From an uncultured Nitrospira sp. (GTDB lineage: Bacteria > Nitrospirota > Nitrospiria > Nitrospirales > Nitrospiraceae): a DNA stretch of 64,000 bases. The stretch spans positions 46,054 through 110,053 of the forward strand of contig CABVRZ010000010.1 of assembly GCA_902500775.1 (NCBI GenBank), given 5' to 3'. Position 1 is the stretch's first letter, and every line of letters begins with the position of its first letter. The translations under genes were made by a program, and so were the position numbers. The notes below the pieces were generated by a model, which saw only the letters and a list, made by a program, of their open reading frames with translations, searched no databases and was not told the DNA's origin. Shown piece after piece: positions 26,667 to 35,698 of the stretch.

Positions 26667-28559
26667 ATGCTATCAGATGTCGACCAGGTCGTGAGCCAAG
26701 GTAACCGAGTCAGCAATATCAGCAGTCTGACGGGAGTGTGGATCGGCGGTGCGCTGCTTGTCCTCTCCGGCTGCGCCAAACATCTTGAGTTCCCTCCCCT
26801 GGGCACCCCCCTCTCCGCCAGCGTGAAATTGGAAACCTCCTCTGCGTTGAAGGACCTCGCACTTCGCTATACGGATTCATGCGGGCACCTCCAGGACGTT
26901 CCGTTAGGAGGACGCCTGCGAGATGCGTTGCAGGAAGGCTTGCACCGAACCTTCAACCGCGTGGTTTTGGAGGGAGAAGAAACAACCAGCTCGCCTGATC
27001 ATCTCGTGCAGGTCGACTTGGTTGATTCGTCCTTCGACCTCAATAAAGAAGCACTCTACGACCGCGCCCCTGCTGTCGTCCGTCTCAACGCTATCGCTCG
27101 TATCTATGACCGAACCGGGGTCCTGCTTCGGCAAACGGACATCGCGGTATCCCGCCAAGAGCGGCTGCGACTCGAACAGCTCTCCAAGAACTGCGACTAC
27201 GTCATTGACCCGTTTGTTCAGGATACGACCATCGACTTTGCAACCCGGGTCGCCCTCACAGCAAAGCAAGCAGCCGCGAGCCGAGATGTTCTCAGTTCGA
27301 CCGAACCGATAGCTTCATCGCCGGGAAGCCCTGTTGTACTTCCCGCATTGGGCCCAGGGGGTACGGAACTACCGAACGGCTCTGCTACCGCTTCCTCTAC
27401 CCTCCGCTTCAAGGCATTGTTACTCGATGAAAACAGCGATCTCCTATTTGAAGGTGGTGAACATATTCGCGTCCGCCTCGACGTCGTCAATACGGGGTTA
27501 ACTCCAGTAGAGAACGCCTCGGCTTCACTGACCGGGACTCAGCTTGTTCTTGAACATTTTCCCACGACTGTTTTAAGAATCCCGCCGCTGCAACCGGGCC
27601 AAACCAAATCATTGGAGTTTGTCGCCACCCTCCCCCTGCTCGCACAGCCGGAGCCGGCTGAGATTCGAGCCGTCGTGGAAGAGCGCAATGGAGCCGCAGC
27701 CCCACCTCAAACACTATCTTTCACGATCGCTCCGACTGGGACCAGAGGGGACGATGTCGATCAGGTTTTGAGCCACTCCTCACCCGTTCGACACCCAGAC
27801 ACCACCATTATCGCCATCGGCCTCAATTCCACCCTCACGCAACAGATGCCGTCACGCAAGTATGCAGCACACGATGCAGAAACGGTCGCCAAGTATTTCC
27901 AGACACTCGGAGGCGTACCCTCTTCCAATATTGCACTGTTGACGGATCGCAAGACCACCTCTGCGCAGATAGAGAAAACCTTGCGAGAATGGCTCCCGAC
28001 TCGTTCTACTAAGGACGGACTCGTCATCATCTATTTTTCCGGCCATGCAATGGTCTCTCAAAAAGGAGAGATCCTGCTGGTCCCATATGATGGGACAAAA
28101 ACCCCAACCAGTCTGTACCGTCTGAGCGCACTGGAATCAGTCCTCGCAAAACTGAACCCGCGGCAGGCCCTCTTGATCTTCGACGGGAAAGCCTCCCCCA
28201 TTGTCGACCAAACCAAGCCACCCACCACCCCGCGATGGGACTTGGATGGGGAGAACACGATTCAATTGATCGCCGTCGAAGGATTCGCGACCGGGATCGA
28301 AGACGACGCCCATCGGCACGGCCTCTTTACTTACTACCTGTTGCGTGGTCTGCGTGGAGAAGCGGATACAAACCGAGATGGAAAAGTTACACTTGGAGAG
28401 GTGAGCAGATTCGTGCGGCAGAAAGTCGCCTGGGCGTCAAACTCACGGTTTGGAACAACCCAACGTCCTCAGATCATCCCGCAGCTAAAGTCGGACGACA
28501 AAGCCGCTGACCTGGTCCTCACCACCCTACCTTCCCTTGCTGCATCCGAAACGCCTTAA
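26667..28559 (+). CDS. Lipoprotein with inactive caspase-like (C14) domain
   Basis: About 630 residues from the ATG at 26667; the frame stays open further upstream, but the lipobox VLSGC at about residue 36 fixes the signal peptide. Residues about 40–210 resemble a beta-rich periplasmic domain of unknown family. A CARDB-like domain (VRLDVVNTGLTPVENASASL) lies at about 260–350. The C-terminal 250 residues are a peptidase C14 fold: AAHDAETVAKYFQTLGG, VIIYFSGHAM with His460, and LGEVSRFVRQKV. The place of the catalytic Cys reads LLIFDGKASP, with Lys508, so proteolysis is unlikely. An EF-hand-like loop DTNRDGKVTLGE is present. Divergent from the HtrA gene. Confidence 0.8.
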   Translation: MLSDVDQVVSQGNRVSNISSLTGVWIGGALLVLSGCAKHLEFPPLGTPLSASVKLETSSALKDLALRYTDSCGHLQDVPLGGRLRDALQEGLHRTFNRVVLEGEETTSSPDHLVQVDLVDSSFDLNKEALYDRAPAVVRLNAIARIYDRTGVLLRQTDIAVSRQERLRLEQLSKNCDYVIDPFVQDTTIDFATRVALTAKQAAASRDVLSSTEPIASSPGSPVVLPALGPGGTELPNGSATASSTLRFKALLLDENSDLLFEGGEHIRVRLDVVNTGLTPVENASASLTGTQLVLEHFPTTVLRIPPLQPGQTKSLEFVATLPLLAQPEPAEIRAVVEERNGAAAPPQTLSFTIAPTGTRGDDVDQVLSHSSPVRHPDTTIIAIGLNSTLTQQMPSRKYAAHDAETVAKYFQTLGGVPSSNIALLTDRKTTSAQIEKTLREWLPTRSTKDGLVIIYFSGHAMVSQKGEILLVPYDGTKTPTSLYRLSALESVLAKLNPRQALLIFDGKASPIVDQTKPPTTPRWDLDGENTIQLIAVEGFATGIEDDAHRHGLFTYYLLRGLRGEADTNRDGKVTLGEVSRFVRQKVAWASNSRFGTTQRPQIIPQLKSDDKAADLVLTTLPSLAASETP

Positions 28560-28777
28560 CAATCGCGAATCCTGACGGTTTGGGCGTCAAGAACCGAACC
28601 GGCCCTCACTATGCACAATACGAGAGTCGCCCCAGAATGAATGACGGTTTCACATTCCAAGTGCAACGGGTGAATGATACTGCAATGGTGTGAACACCTC
28701 CCGTGGCGTCGCAAAGGCGAGGCACTTGCGTGGGCGCGTACTCAATCGATGCGCCATGGCGTTCAGCTCACGCAGAG

Positions 28778-29912
28778 TGAGGTAGGCTCGAAACAGTGGA
28801 CGCCTTCAACCGACACCGAGAGGTCTGGAGGTATGCGATGGAACAAGTCCCGCGACAGTAGTATACGAAGGAATTCCGGGAGCAGGCCGTGCAGCTGGTC
28901 CTGGACCAGCAGGTGACGATTCTGGAGGCAGCTAGACGCCGAGGTGTCTCGGCTCAAACGCGAGCTTGCTGAAGCGCGGATGGAGCGGGACATCCTAAAA
29001 ACGCCACCGCGTACGTTGCGAAAGCGCAGCGGCCCGGTACGCGCTGATGAGGACGCTGCGTGCCCACTATCCGCTCAGTCTGTTGTGCCGGGTGCTCGAC
29101 GTGTCCTGAAGCGGCTACTCTGCCTGGCAGCATCGGCGTCCATCAAAACGCGCTCGGGAGAACGCACGGCTGGACGTGGCGATCCAGGCTGCGCATATGC
29201 GCACGCGGCAAACCTACGGCCCCGATCGGCTCCAAGCCGAATTGCGTGCCGATGGGTTCCCGGCTGGGGTCTGGCGTATCAAACGGTTGCGCAAGAAACT
29301 GGGGCTGCGCTGCACACAAGTTTGGCGGTTCACCACGACCACGGATTCGACGCATGCGTTGCCGGTCGCGGACAACGTGTTGGCTCAGACCGTTGCCACC
29401 AGGCGACCGAATCAGGCGTGGGTTACCGATAGTACCTATGTGCCGACCCGTGGAAGGGTGGCGGTATCTGGCTGGCGTGAAGGATCGCTACACCTGTGAG
29501 GTAGTTGGTCATGCGATGGACGCCAGGATGACGACGGACTGGGTGCAGAGTGCCCTGCGGAAGGCCATCGACATCACGCGTCCAGCCCGGGGGCTCATGC
29601 ATCACTCCGATCGCGGATCTCAATATTGTGCCCAGGCATATCAATCCACCCTGAGGCAGTTCGGCATGATTCCCTTCATGAGTCGGAAGGGCAATTGCGA
29701 TGACAACGCGCCGATGGAGCGTTTCTGGGGCACGCTGAAGAATGAGCTGGCGCATCAGCGTCGCTACAAAACCCGGGAGCAGGCGCGGCGCGAGATCGCG
29801 GAGTCCATCGAGCTCTTCTATAACCGTCGGCGGCGACATTCTCGACTCCGGAATCGCTCACCCGCGGCGTGAGGCGGTCATGCATGGCGTCCACTCTTGA
29901 CAACTGGGGTCA
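28778..29912 (+). mobile_element. Second, decayed IS3-family element
   Basis: The right end is TGACCCCAGTTGTC read inward from 29912. The left end is near 28778 (TGAGGTAGG), and both ends share the inner block AGTGGACGCC at the same distance. The 1135 bp length is near full size. No clear direct target repeat is seen. The sequence differs from the IS3 remnant at 3376–4119, so two separate IS3 lineages have entered. Confidence 0.72.
28839..29872 (+). pseudogene. IS3-family transposase with stop and frameshifts
   Basis: OrfA begins at 28839 (MEQVPRQ) and meets an in-frame TAG at once; after it the family sequence YTKEFREQAVQLVLDQQ continues, then loses frame and part of its length before SRLKRELAEARMERDIL. 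OrfB is spread over two or three frames: QTYGPDRLQAELRADG and WVTDSTYVPT (first Asp) in one, MHHSDRGSQYCAQAY (second Asp) and DNAPMERFWGTLKNELAHQ (Glu) in another. The catalytic residues survive, but the reading frames do not, so it is inactive. Confidence 0.85.
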
Positions 29913-30065
29913 GTCCGTAATCAGTCGCTCCGCTCCCCTGCGTGGCATGCGCATTGTTCGGTCTCGTTCATCTACCTCAGTCAGAGCAACCTCCACGATC
30001 GAACCTCATGGTTGAACATCCAGGTACTGAGAGCATCATAGCTGGGTATGGGCCACAAACAGAAG

Positions 30066-30093
30066 GAGGGTGGGGAGTTGCCTCCCCACCCTC
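30066..30093 (-). terminator. Terminator-like hairpin after the repeat-protein gene
   Basis: A perfect 12-base stem, GAGGGTGGGGAG paired with CTCCCCACCCTC, has a 4-base loop. It lies 58 bases after the stop of the minus-strand gene 30151–31989. The T tract on the minus strand is short, so termination efficiency is unclear. Confidence 0.7.
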
Positions 30094-30150
30094 TCTTCAT
30101 CTCCATCGATGTAAGCAGAGGCGAGTGAGCGCCACTGCTTACAAGCGCGT

Positions 30151-31989
30151 CTATTGACCGGCCACTTGCAGCTGAATACCCCCGGTCTCCGCCAGCGCAG
30201 GGTTAATGGTAATCGTGTACGTGTCCGTCGTGGCCAACGTCACTGAATTAAGGTTGAAGCTGGATGCCGAACTCGTAGCCCCTGATTGCAAGACTCCATT
30301 CGGTGTGTAGAGATTCACCGTGACGCTGTCGAACTTGTTATTGGTCGCTTTAATCGTGACCTGCTGGTTGGCCGTACCGCTAAACGTGTAGCGACCGCTC
30401 TGACCGGCTCGGCTGATCATGATCGGCCTGGGTGCAGCGTTGATCTTGAGCGAGTCCGACACCTCCGTGGAAAGTGTCAGCGTCATGTTGCCTGTGTAAC
30501 TGCCCACCGGATCGACAAGAATTGTGTACGTTCCGGTCGTCGGCAAAGGATTTTGATCTTCGAGTCCCCCGCCAGCGGTACCCACAGCAGTCGACGCGAG
30601 GACCGTCCCTTCCGATGTCATAAGCGTGACGGCGCTGGATGTAATATTTACCGACGTAAGCCCAAGATTAACCCATTGCCCAGCCTTGCCATTAAATGTA
30701 ACTCGAGCTGTCTGACCAGATTTCGTGAGCGCGACTGGTACCGTCGCTCCGTCGATCGCGATTGTGCCCGAGACCGGAGAAGAAAGGGCTAGCGTCATGC
30801 TTCCGGTATAGTTACTGACCGGCACCACGACGACAGAGTAGGTTCCCGTTACCGGCAAAGGCGTCAAAGGATCTAGACTGCCGCCGCTCGAACCGATCGT
30901 AGTTGACTCCCACTTACTGCCATCGGGCTTCATTATCAATACCGTGCTCATGGGAATTGAAACTCCCGTAACACCGAGATTAACCCATTGGCCAGCCGTT
31001 CCATTAAATGTATAGCGCGCCTTTTGACCCGGCACCGTCAGTGTCGGTGTCACCGTTACTTGGTCTATCATAATATTACCGGTCAGCTCCGGAGCGTTAT
31101 ATAGCGCGAGCTTGGCTTTTCCGGTATAACTCAAGTCGGGATCGACCAGGACGGCATACGTCCCGTTAGTCGGAAGAACCTGCCCAGGAATCATGACACC
31201 ACCACCCGCAAATGAGAGCGGCTGACTTAAAGGAGTTCCATCCGGTTGAATGATTGAGACGATACCACTTCGAATGGTCACATCGCTCAGTTGCAAACTC
31301 ACGATTTGCCCGCTCGTACCAGAGAACGTGTAGCGCGCATTCTGTCCCGCGCGGTTAACGACAATTGGCACCGCCGAGCCGTGAGGCACAATTTCTCCAC
31401 TCACTTCGCTTGAGACTGCAACGGAGACACTTCCGGTGTAATCACCAGCTGGATCGATCACGATCGTATAGGCTCCGGTTACCGGCAATTCGACGAGGTC
31501 GATGCTGCTGCCATTCATCTCGCTGGAAGAGATCCAATTCCCTGTCGAATCGCCGGTTGTTAGATAAGAGGTGGTCCCACTATGAACTTGGGTCTGTGTA
31601 GAGAGTGGCCGGGTGCCCATTGTGGCATAGTATTGTTTTATCGCGGACGGCTGAGTGCCTACTACAGTGCCATTCGACTGATAAACCGTGACCTTGAACT
31701 GGGTAAGGCTCGCCCCACTAAAGCCGATGTTGATTCGTTGAGCTGCCGTTCCGTCGAAAACAAGCACTGCTTTTTTCTTCGCCGTAGTGATTGTGGCTTT
31801 GACAGGTTCGCCACCAAGTGTCACACGACCATTATATTCAACGTCCCCAGATGTGACACCAGTCGGTAAAGCACTTTCTCCGGCGAAACTCACGTTGGAG
31901 TCAATACCCCAAACACCCCCAGCTGATACAAGCGCGAGCGATGCTGCTACAACTACTCGGCACTTCACCCACGGACAAAGGCTGCGCAT
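30151..31989 (-). CDS. Secreted protein of five tandem beta-sandwich (PPC-like) repeats
   Basis: 612 residues. ATG at 31989 follows TAGGAGGGC. A signal peptide (VVVAASLALVSAGGVWG) is followed by five repeats of about 103 residues. Each repeat has the same pattern: a start like VSGTIAIDG, then GQTARVTFNGKAGQWVNLG, an SEGTV or PDGT turn, LPTTGTYTILVDP, and YTGNMTLTLS. This resembles the bacterial pre-peptidase C-terminal (PPC) fold found in secreted proteases and surface proteins, but no catalytic domain is present. The first repeat carries an insert of about 40 residues. It is probably a structural or binding protein outside the cell; the ligand is unknown. A hairpin at 30066 ends the unit. 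Confidence 0.75.
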   Translation of the reverse strand: MRSLCPWVKCRVVVAASLALVSAGGVWGIDSNVSFAGESALPTGVTSGDVEYNGRVTLGGEPVKATITTAKKKAVLVFDGTAAQRINIGFSGASLTQFKVTVYQSNGTVVGTQPSAIKQYYATMGTRPLSTQTQVHSGTTSYLTTGDSTGNWISSSEMNGSSIDLVELPVTGAYTIVIDPAGDYTGSVSVAVSSEVSGEIVPHGSAVPIVVNRAGQNARYTFSGTSGQIVSLQLSDVTIRSGIVSIIQPDGTPLSQPLSFAGGGVMIPGQVLPTNGTYAVLVDPDLSYTGKAKLALYNAPELTGNIMIDQVTVTPTLTVPGQKARYTFNGTAGQWVNLGVTGVSIPMSTVLIMKPDGSKWESTTIGSSGGSLDPLTPLPVTGTYSVVVVPVSNYTGSMTLALSSPVSGTIAIDGATVPVALTKSGQTARVTFNGKAGQWVNLGLTSVNITSSAVTLMTSEGTVLASTAVGTAGGGLEDQNPLPTTGTYTILVDPVGSYTGNMTLTLSTEVSDSLKINAAPRPIMISRAGQSGRYTFSGTANQQVTIKATNNKFDSVTVNLYTPNGVLQSGATSSASSFNLNSVTLATTDTYTITINPALAETGGIQLQVAGQ

Positions 31990-32152
31990 AGTCGCCCTCC
32001 TATTTGTTCCAAATAAGAAACCCGACGATTCGTTGTGGTTATTCCCTGCATAGTAAGCTTTTGGAGCCACCTTCGCTGTCCGGCGGACTGTACCCTTTTT
32101 TGTATGCAAGGTGCAATCCCTCAAAACTTGCTTGGACAGATATTCCTGCGAT

Positions 32153-32171
32153 CCCCCCTAAGTGAGGGGGG
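32153..32171. repeat. Inverted repeat with six C/G pairs
   Basis: CCCCCC and GGGGGG flank a 7-base loop (TAAGTGA). It lies between the repeat-protein gene (start 31989) and the cytochrome gene terminator at 32265. No T tract follows on either strand at the expected distance. It may be an RNA hairpin in the leader of the repeat-protein gene. Confidence 0.5.
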
Positions 32172-32264
32172 AGTTTAGCAGCGAACATGCGGGCCCTAAA
32201 CTTCTAGCAGATCGACGAGGACTGAGGAGGGGGAGGGTCGTCTTGATGCCTATGCTACGTGGAT

Positions 32265-32300
32265 AAAAAACGGGGGTGAAAAGCTGTCTTTCCACCCCCC
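32265..32300 (-). terminator. Rho-independent terminator of the small cytochrome c gene
   Basis: On the minus strand a 12-base stem (one mismatch) built from GGGGGTGGAAAG and CTTTTCACCCCC with a 4-base loop is followed by six T. It is 35 bases after the stop of the cytochrome gene. Confidence 0.85.
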
Positions 32301-32334
32301 TAACGGACTGATCTTTCGATGATCTGCTCAGGAA

Positions 32335-32781
32335 TTACTCGCTTTTGCAGAAGCTCCGCTCATAATTGATGATGTTCCAAGCTTCTTCTTCGGTGATCGC
32401 CGCCGGGACCAAGGACACCATTCCCGTCCCAGGGCTGCCGTTCTTGATGACCCAGAACAGCTCGCCATCTTTCCGCTTCTTGTGGAACTTGCAGTTGGTG
32501 AAATCTCGTGGGCTTGGATTGAGGATCTTGCCCGCTTCTCCCTGTCCATCACCAGCCTTGCCATGGCAATTGAAGCAGGTGCCTTTCCCCTCATACAGCG
32601 CCTTGCCTTTGGCGATGCTTTCAGGCGAAGTTGCGACCGGATTCTTCATGGCCTTGGCATCCGCCATCTGATCAGGCGGAACGCGAGGCTTGGTTGGATC
32701 CTTTTCTTCTGCTCCCACCACTGAGACAGAGAGAAACATCACCGCTGCAGCGATTCCCAAAAACTTGGACAGATACCCCAT
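32335..32781 (-). CDS. Small periplasmic monohaem c-type cytochrome
   Basis: 148 residues. The ATG at 32781 follows AAGGAGG. A signal peptide (FLGIAAAVMFLSVSVVGAEE) is present. The haem motif is CFNCH in ALYEGKGTCFNCHGKAGDG. The likely axial Met is in PGTGMVSLV, followed by EEEAWNIINYERSF, the typical class I cytochrome c ending. It carries electrons in the periplasm; the partner cannot be named. It has a strong promoter upstream (32880–32909) and a terminator downstream, so it is a single-gene unit. Confidence 0.9.
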   Translation of the reverse strand: MGYLSKFLGIAAAVMFLSVSVVGAEEKDPTKPRVPPDQMADAKAMKNPVATSPESIAKGKALYEGKGTCFNCHGKAGDGQGEAGKILNPSPRDFTNCKFHKKRKDGELFWVIKNGSPGTGMVSLVPAAITEEEAWNIINYERSFCKSE

Positions 32782-33163
32782 CACATGTCCTCCTTGATAT
32801 GTTAAACCCACCCAGCCTGCGTAGAACATCAGGCCGCCGACTCATCTTCGCTACTTTCAACAGCCAGTTAAACGCTCGAACTATACCAACCGGTCTAAAT
32901 TTCTGTCAAGAAAACATCCCTCCACACCACCTCTTCTTACTTCATGAACTCCAAGTCGAGGAACTTCAAACCTCATGCCAATCCTGCCTAACAGAAACCA
33001 AGCAAATCTCGTCATTTATGTGGCCTATCGAGTCACCGTTTCTTGTATTCAGTCCATTCGTGACACCTTTGCGCCCCACAAGACCATCCACGCCTCACCA
33101 AGAAGTTCGTAAGAGTCTCACGATGTTAGTCGAGTCAGAGGAAATGAACGCCGTGAGGGAGAA
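32782..33163. other. Non-coding interval of about 380 bases
   Basis: No gene is supported on either strand. The part nearest the cytochrome gene holds its promoter and a leader of about 90 bases. The remainder, up to the stop of the RodZ-like gene, shows no hairpin with a T tract and no recognisable fragment. Confidence 0.6.
32880..32909 (-). promoter_or_regulatory. Sigma-70-type promoter of the cytochrome c gene
   Basis: On the minus strand TTGACA (32904–32909) and TATAGT (32880–32885) are separated by 18 bases. The -10 box lies about 100 bases before the ATG at 32781. The -35 box is a perfect consensus. Confidence 0.7.
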
Positions 33164-34096
33164 CTACCGCTTCAACACAATATCGCGGGCGACCTTGCCG
33201 CTGGGACCAAAGGGTTTTTGCGGTTTACCATTCAACTCAGCCTTTACACCACCAGCATTCCCGAGAGTGAGAATAAATTGATCCTGCCCAGTCCAATGCC
33301 CCTTTTCACCTGGCCGAAGCAATGACTCCTGAGGGCTCCCATTATCAATCTGGACGACGACCCAGCTCAACTCAGTCGCTTCCAGATCCAAGATGAGTTG
33401 CCCATCGCCATGGCTCTCAATGGCATTCAGACCAATCCCTGCCAGTGGACCATCGCTACCAAGGGAACTGGGCGACCCCGCAGACGCCACTTCAGGTTCA
33501 ACTCGTGAGGCAATCATCTCAGGTGCCACCGGCTCCTGTCGACGGGGAATCTCCGTGGTCGCTTTGGGAGGAGCAATCGCCGGCGGTTCGACTGATTTCC
33601 CTGTGTCAGACGTGCGCTCAGGCTCGCGCGTCACTGATTCCGTGGGTTCTTTGCTCGGCTGCGTTGCCCGTTTTGTGGCGGAGACCTGTTCTGGTGCGCC
33701 ACGCCGAAACACGGTGGACTGCTCTCGGCTCAAGAGAAACACTAAGGTCAGGACGGCCACACCGATAGCGATCGCCACCGCCTTCCGATTGGCTTGGCGC
33801 TTACGGTCTTCCTCAACCTGGCGAACCTTGAGCCGTTCCCGTTCATCTTGTTTCTCGTAAAAGGAACCGGCCGACTGAATAAACCGATGGATCGCATCTT
33901 CTTCGTCCAATCCGAGCGACCGGGCGTACGACCGGACGAATCCCCGCGCAAAGACCTGATCAGGTAATTTGGCAAAATTTCCGTCCTCGAGTGCCTTGAC
34001 GAAATCCGTGCGAATACGGGTTTTCGACGCCACCTCATCAAGGGTCAGGCCCTTGGTTTCACGGACCTGCCGAAAAAATTCACCGACCGACTCCAT
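33164..34096 (-). CDS. rodZ: RodZ-like cytoskeletal protein
   Basis: 310 residues. An N-terminal helix-turn-helix domain (GEFFRQVRETKGLTLDEVASKT to FARGFVRSYARSLGLDEED) fills 1–75. One membrane segment (AVAIAIGVAVLTLVFLL) lies at about 107–123. A Pro/Ser/Thr-rich linker follows, and a C-terminal DUF4115 domain (LILDLEATELSWVVVQIDNG, LRPGEKGHWTGQDQFILTLGNAGGVKAELNG). RodZ links MreB filaments to the cell-wall elongation complex. It is the last gene of the long minus-strand run and follows the TPR lipoprotein gene by 7 bases. Confidence 0.88.
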   Translation of the reverse strand: MESVGEFFRQVRETKGLTLDEVASKTRIRTDFVKALEDGNFAKLPDQVFARGFVRSYARSLGLDEEDAIHRFIQSAGSFYEKQDERERLKVRQVEEDRKRQANRKAVAIAIGVAVLTLVFLLSREQSTVFRRGAPEQVSATKRATQPSKEPTESVTREPERTSDTGKSVEPPAIAPPKATTEIPRRQEPVAPEMIASRVEPEVASAGSPSSLGSDGPLAGIGLNAIESHGDGQLILDLEATELSWVVVQIDNGSPQESLLRPGEKGHWTGQDQFILTLGNAGGVKAELNGKPQKPFGPSGKVARDIVLKR

Positions 34097-34103
34097 AGGT
34101 CTC

Positions 34104-34787
34104 CTACTTCAATCGCGTCAGAAGGTCTGACGCGGCCGTCGCCCACTCGCCCCCCTTGTCCAACGTCGCCACTTTTTTGAGCACTTCGCGCGCGCGCGTC
34201 GCATAACCAAGCTGATAGTACACACGACCAAGTTCAAGATGGGTCATCGCCGGCGGCACAGTCGGCGGGCTGGCCGAGGCCGCATCTTCGAACGCCTCCA
34301 TCGCCCCCTGGAGATCGCCTTGGTGCGCGAGGGCACGACCCAGATGGAAGCGAGCCAAATCCGGCGTGGGATAGAGAGGATTCGCCAGCGCCGACCGGTA
34401 GGATTGGACAGCTTCTCCCCATCGATCCTGATTGGCTAAGACTTGCCCCAGATACGTATGCGCTTCGGAGTAGCTCTCATCGATCTTCAGCGCGGCGCGA
34501 AACTGCTCTTCGGCAGCAGACAACTTGCCTTGCAACGCGTAGACATGCCCTAACGCATACCGTGCTTCTTTGTTGTCCGGGTTCAATTGCACAGCTTTCT
34601 GGAACGACACGAAGGCCTTCTGCCGATCACCCGGGAGGCTAGCCACGCCTTCTTGATAATGCCCCTGTGATTTTTGCAGGACCTCTTTCTCGGTCGCACA
34701 GCCGCTCACGACACCGATCAGTCCGATTCCGATCAGGAGGTGAGAGGCTCGATGTCTAAGGAGTCGGTGCATGTTCCAATCTGTCAT
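34104..34787 (-). CDS. TPR-repeat lipoprotein (PilF/PilW-like)
   Basis: 227 residues. Signal with lipobox VVSGC at about residue 30. At least four tetratricopeptide repeats follow (KAFVSFQKAVQLNPDNKEARYALG, AAEEQFRAALKIDESYSEAHTYLG, and so on). The layout resembles the outer-membrane pilotin PilF/PilW, but no type IV pilus gene is in the window, so function is open. Its start overlaps the stop of the PfkB kinase gene by 4 bases. Confidence 0.82.
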   Translation of the reverse strand: MTDWNMHRLLRHRASHLLIGIGLIGVVSGCATEKEVLQKSQGHYQEGVASLPGDRQKAFVSFQKAVQLNPDNKEARYALGHVYALQGKLSAAEEQFRAALKIDESYSEAHTYLGQVLANQDRWGEAVQSYRSALANPLYPTPDLARFHLGRALAHQGDLQGAMEAFEDAASASPPTVPPAMTHLELGRVYYQLGYATRAREVLKKVATLDKGGEWATAASDLLTRLK

Positions 34788-35695
34788 ATATCCTCAAAAT
34801 GCGTGAGTCGCTTAAACTCGGCAAACCGTGCCTGAATCTCTTTGTAATCCAGGATTCGTAATCGGTCAAGACTAAAGGCTTCTACTGTAAATGACGCCAT
34901 GACGCTTCCAAAGATGATGGCTTGCCTCATTGCCTCGGGCGAACGGTTTCCGGTCGCGGCGAGATAGCCCAAAAACCCGCCGGCAAAGGTGTCGCCGGCA
35001 CCGGTCGGATCTCGCACGTCTTCAAGTGGGAAGGCCGGCGCACCAAAGACCTGCTTCTCATTGAACATGAGCACACCGTACTCTCCACGTTTCACAATAA
35101 GATGCTTGGGTCCTCGTGACAGGACCAATTTCGCGACTTTCACGAGATTCGAGTCTTGGCCTAAGGCGCGAGCTTCGCCGTCGTTGATGATCAAGACATC
35201 AACCTTCTCCAGCACTTTCCACAAGGCTTCTCGCTGACCGTTGATCCAGAAGTTCATCGTGTCACAGGCAACGAGCGCCGGACGTGTGACCTTTTGTAGT
35301 ACATCGAGTTGAAGCTCCGGATGAATATTCCCCAGGAACAAGACATCCGGCGAACGATAGGCTTCTGGAATCTGGGGGCGAAAGGTTTCAAACACGTTGA
35401 GTTGCGTGTCCAAGGTATGCGCCTCATTCAACTGATGCGTATACTCCCCCTTCCAACGGAACGTCGCTCCTGGTCGCCGCTCCAACCCCGTCAGATCAAT
35501 TCCCCGACTCTTCAGAAACGCCACATGTTGCTGAGGGAAATCCTCTCCGACTACCGCGATCAACGCCACCGATGTAAAGAAACTCGCTGCGGTGGAGAAG
35601 TACGTGGCCGACCCTCCCAGAATCTCCGTCCCTTCGCCGAACGGCGTTTTCACCGTATCAAGCGCAACCGATCCGACCACTAACAATTTTCCCAT
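34784..35695 (-). CDS. PfkB-family sugar/nucleoside kinase
   Basis: 303 residues of the ribokinase fold. The N-terminal signature is GGSATYFSTAASFF and the C-terminal one DPTGAGDTFAGGFLGYLA with catalytic Asp. The substrate is not certain. It sits 3 bases after the mtnP gene, and the pair suggests a nucleoside or ribose-type substrate linked to methylthioadenosine salvage; this is inference. It overlaps the TPR lipoprotein gene by 4 bases. Confidence 0.85.
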   Translation of the reverse strand: MGKLLVVGSVALDTVKTPFGEGTEILGGSATYFSTAASFFTSVALIAVVGEDFPQQHVAFLKSRGIDLTGLERRPGATFRWKGEYTHQLNEAHTLDTQLNVFETFRPQIPEAYRSPDVLFLGNIHPELQLDVLQKVTRPALVACDTMNFWINGQREALWKVLEKVDVLIINDGEARALGQDSNLVKVAKLVLSRGPKHLIVKRGEYGVLMFNEKQVFGAPAFPLEDVRDPTGAGDTFAGGFLGYLAATGNRSPEAMRQAIIFGSVMASFTVEAFSLDRLRILDYKEIQARFAEFKRLTHFEDI

Positions 35696-35698
35696 TGC

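Noticed and set aside
32631..33281. Long plus-strand open frame opposite the cytochrome and rodZ region
   Set aside because: No recognisable protein sequence and it covers known minus-strand genes and a promoter.
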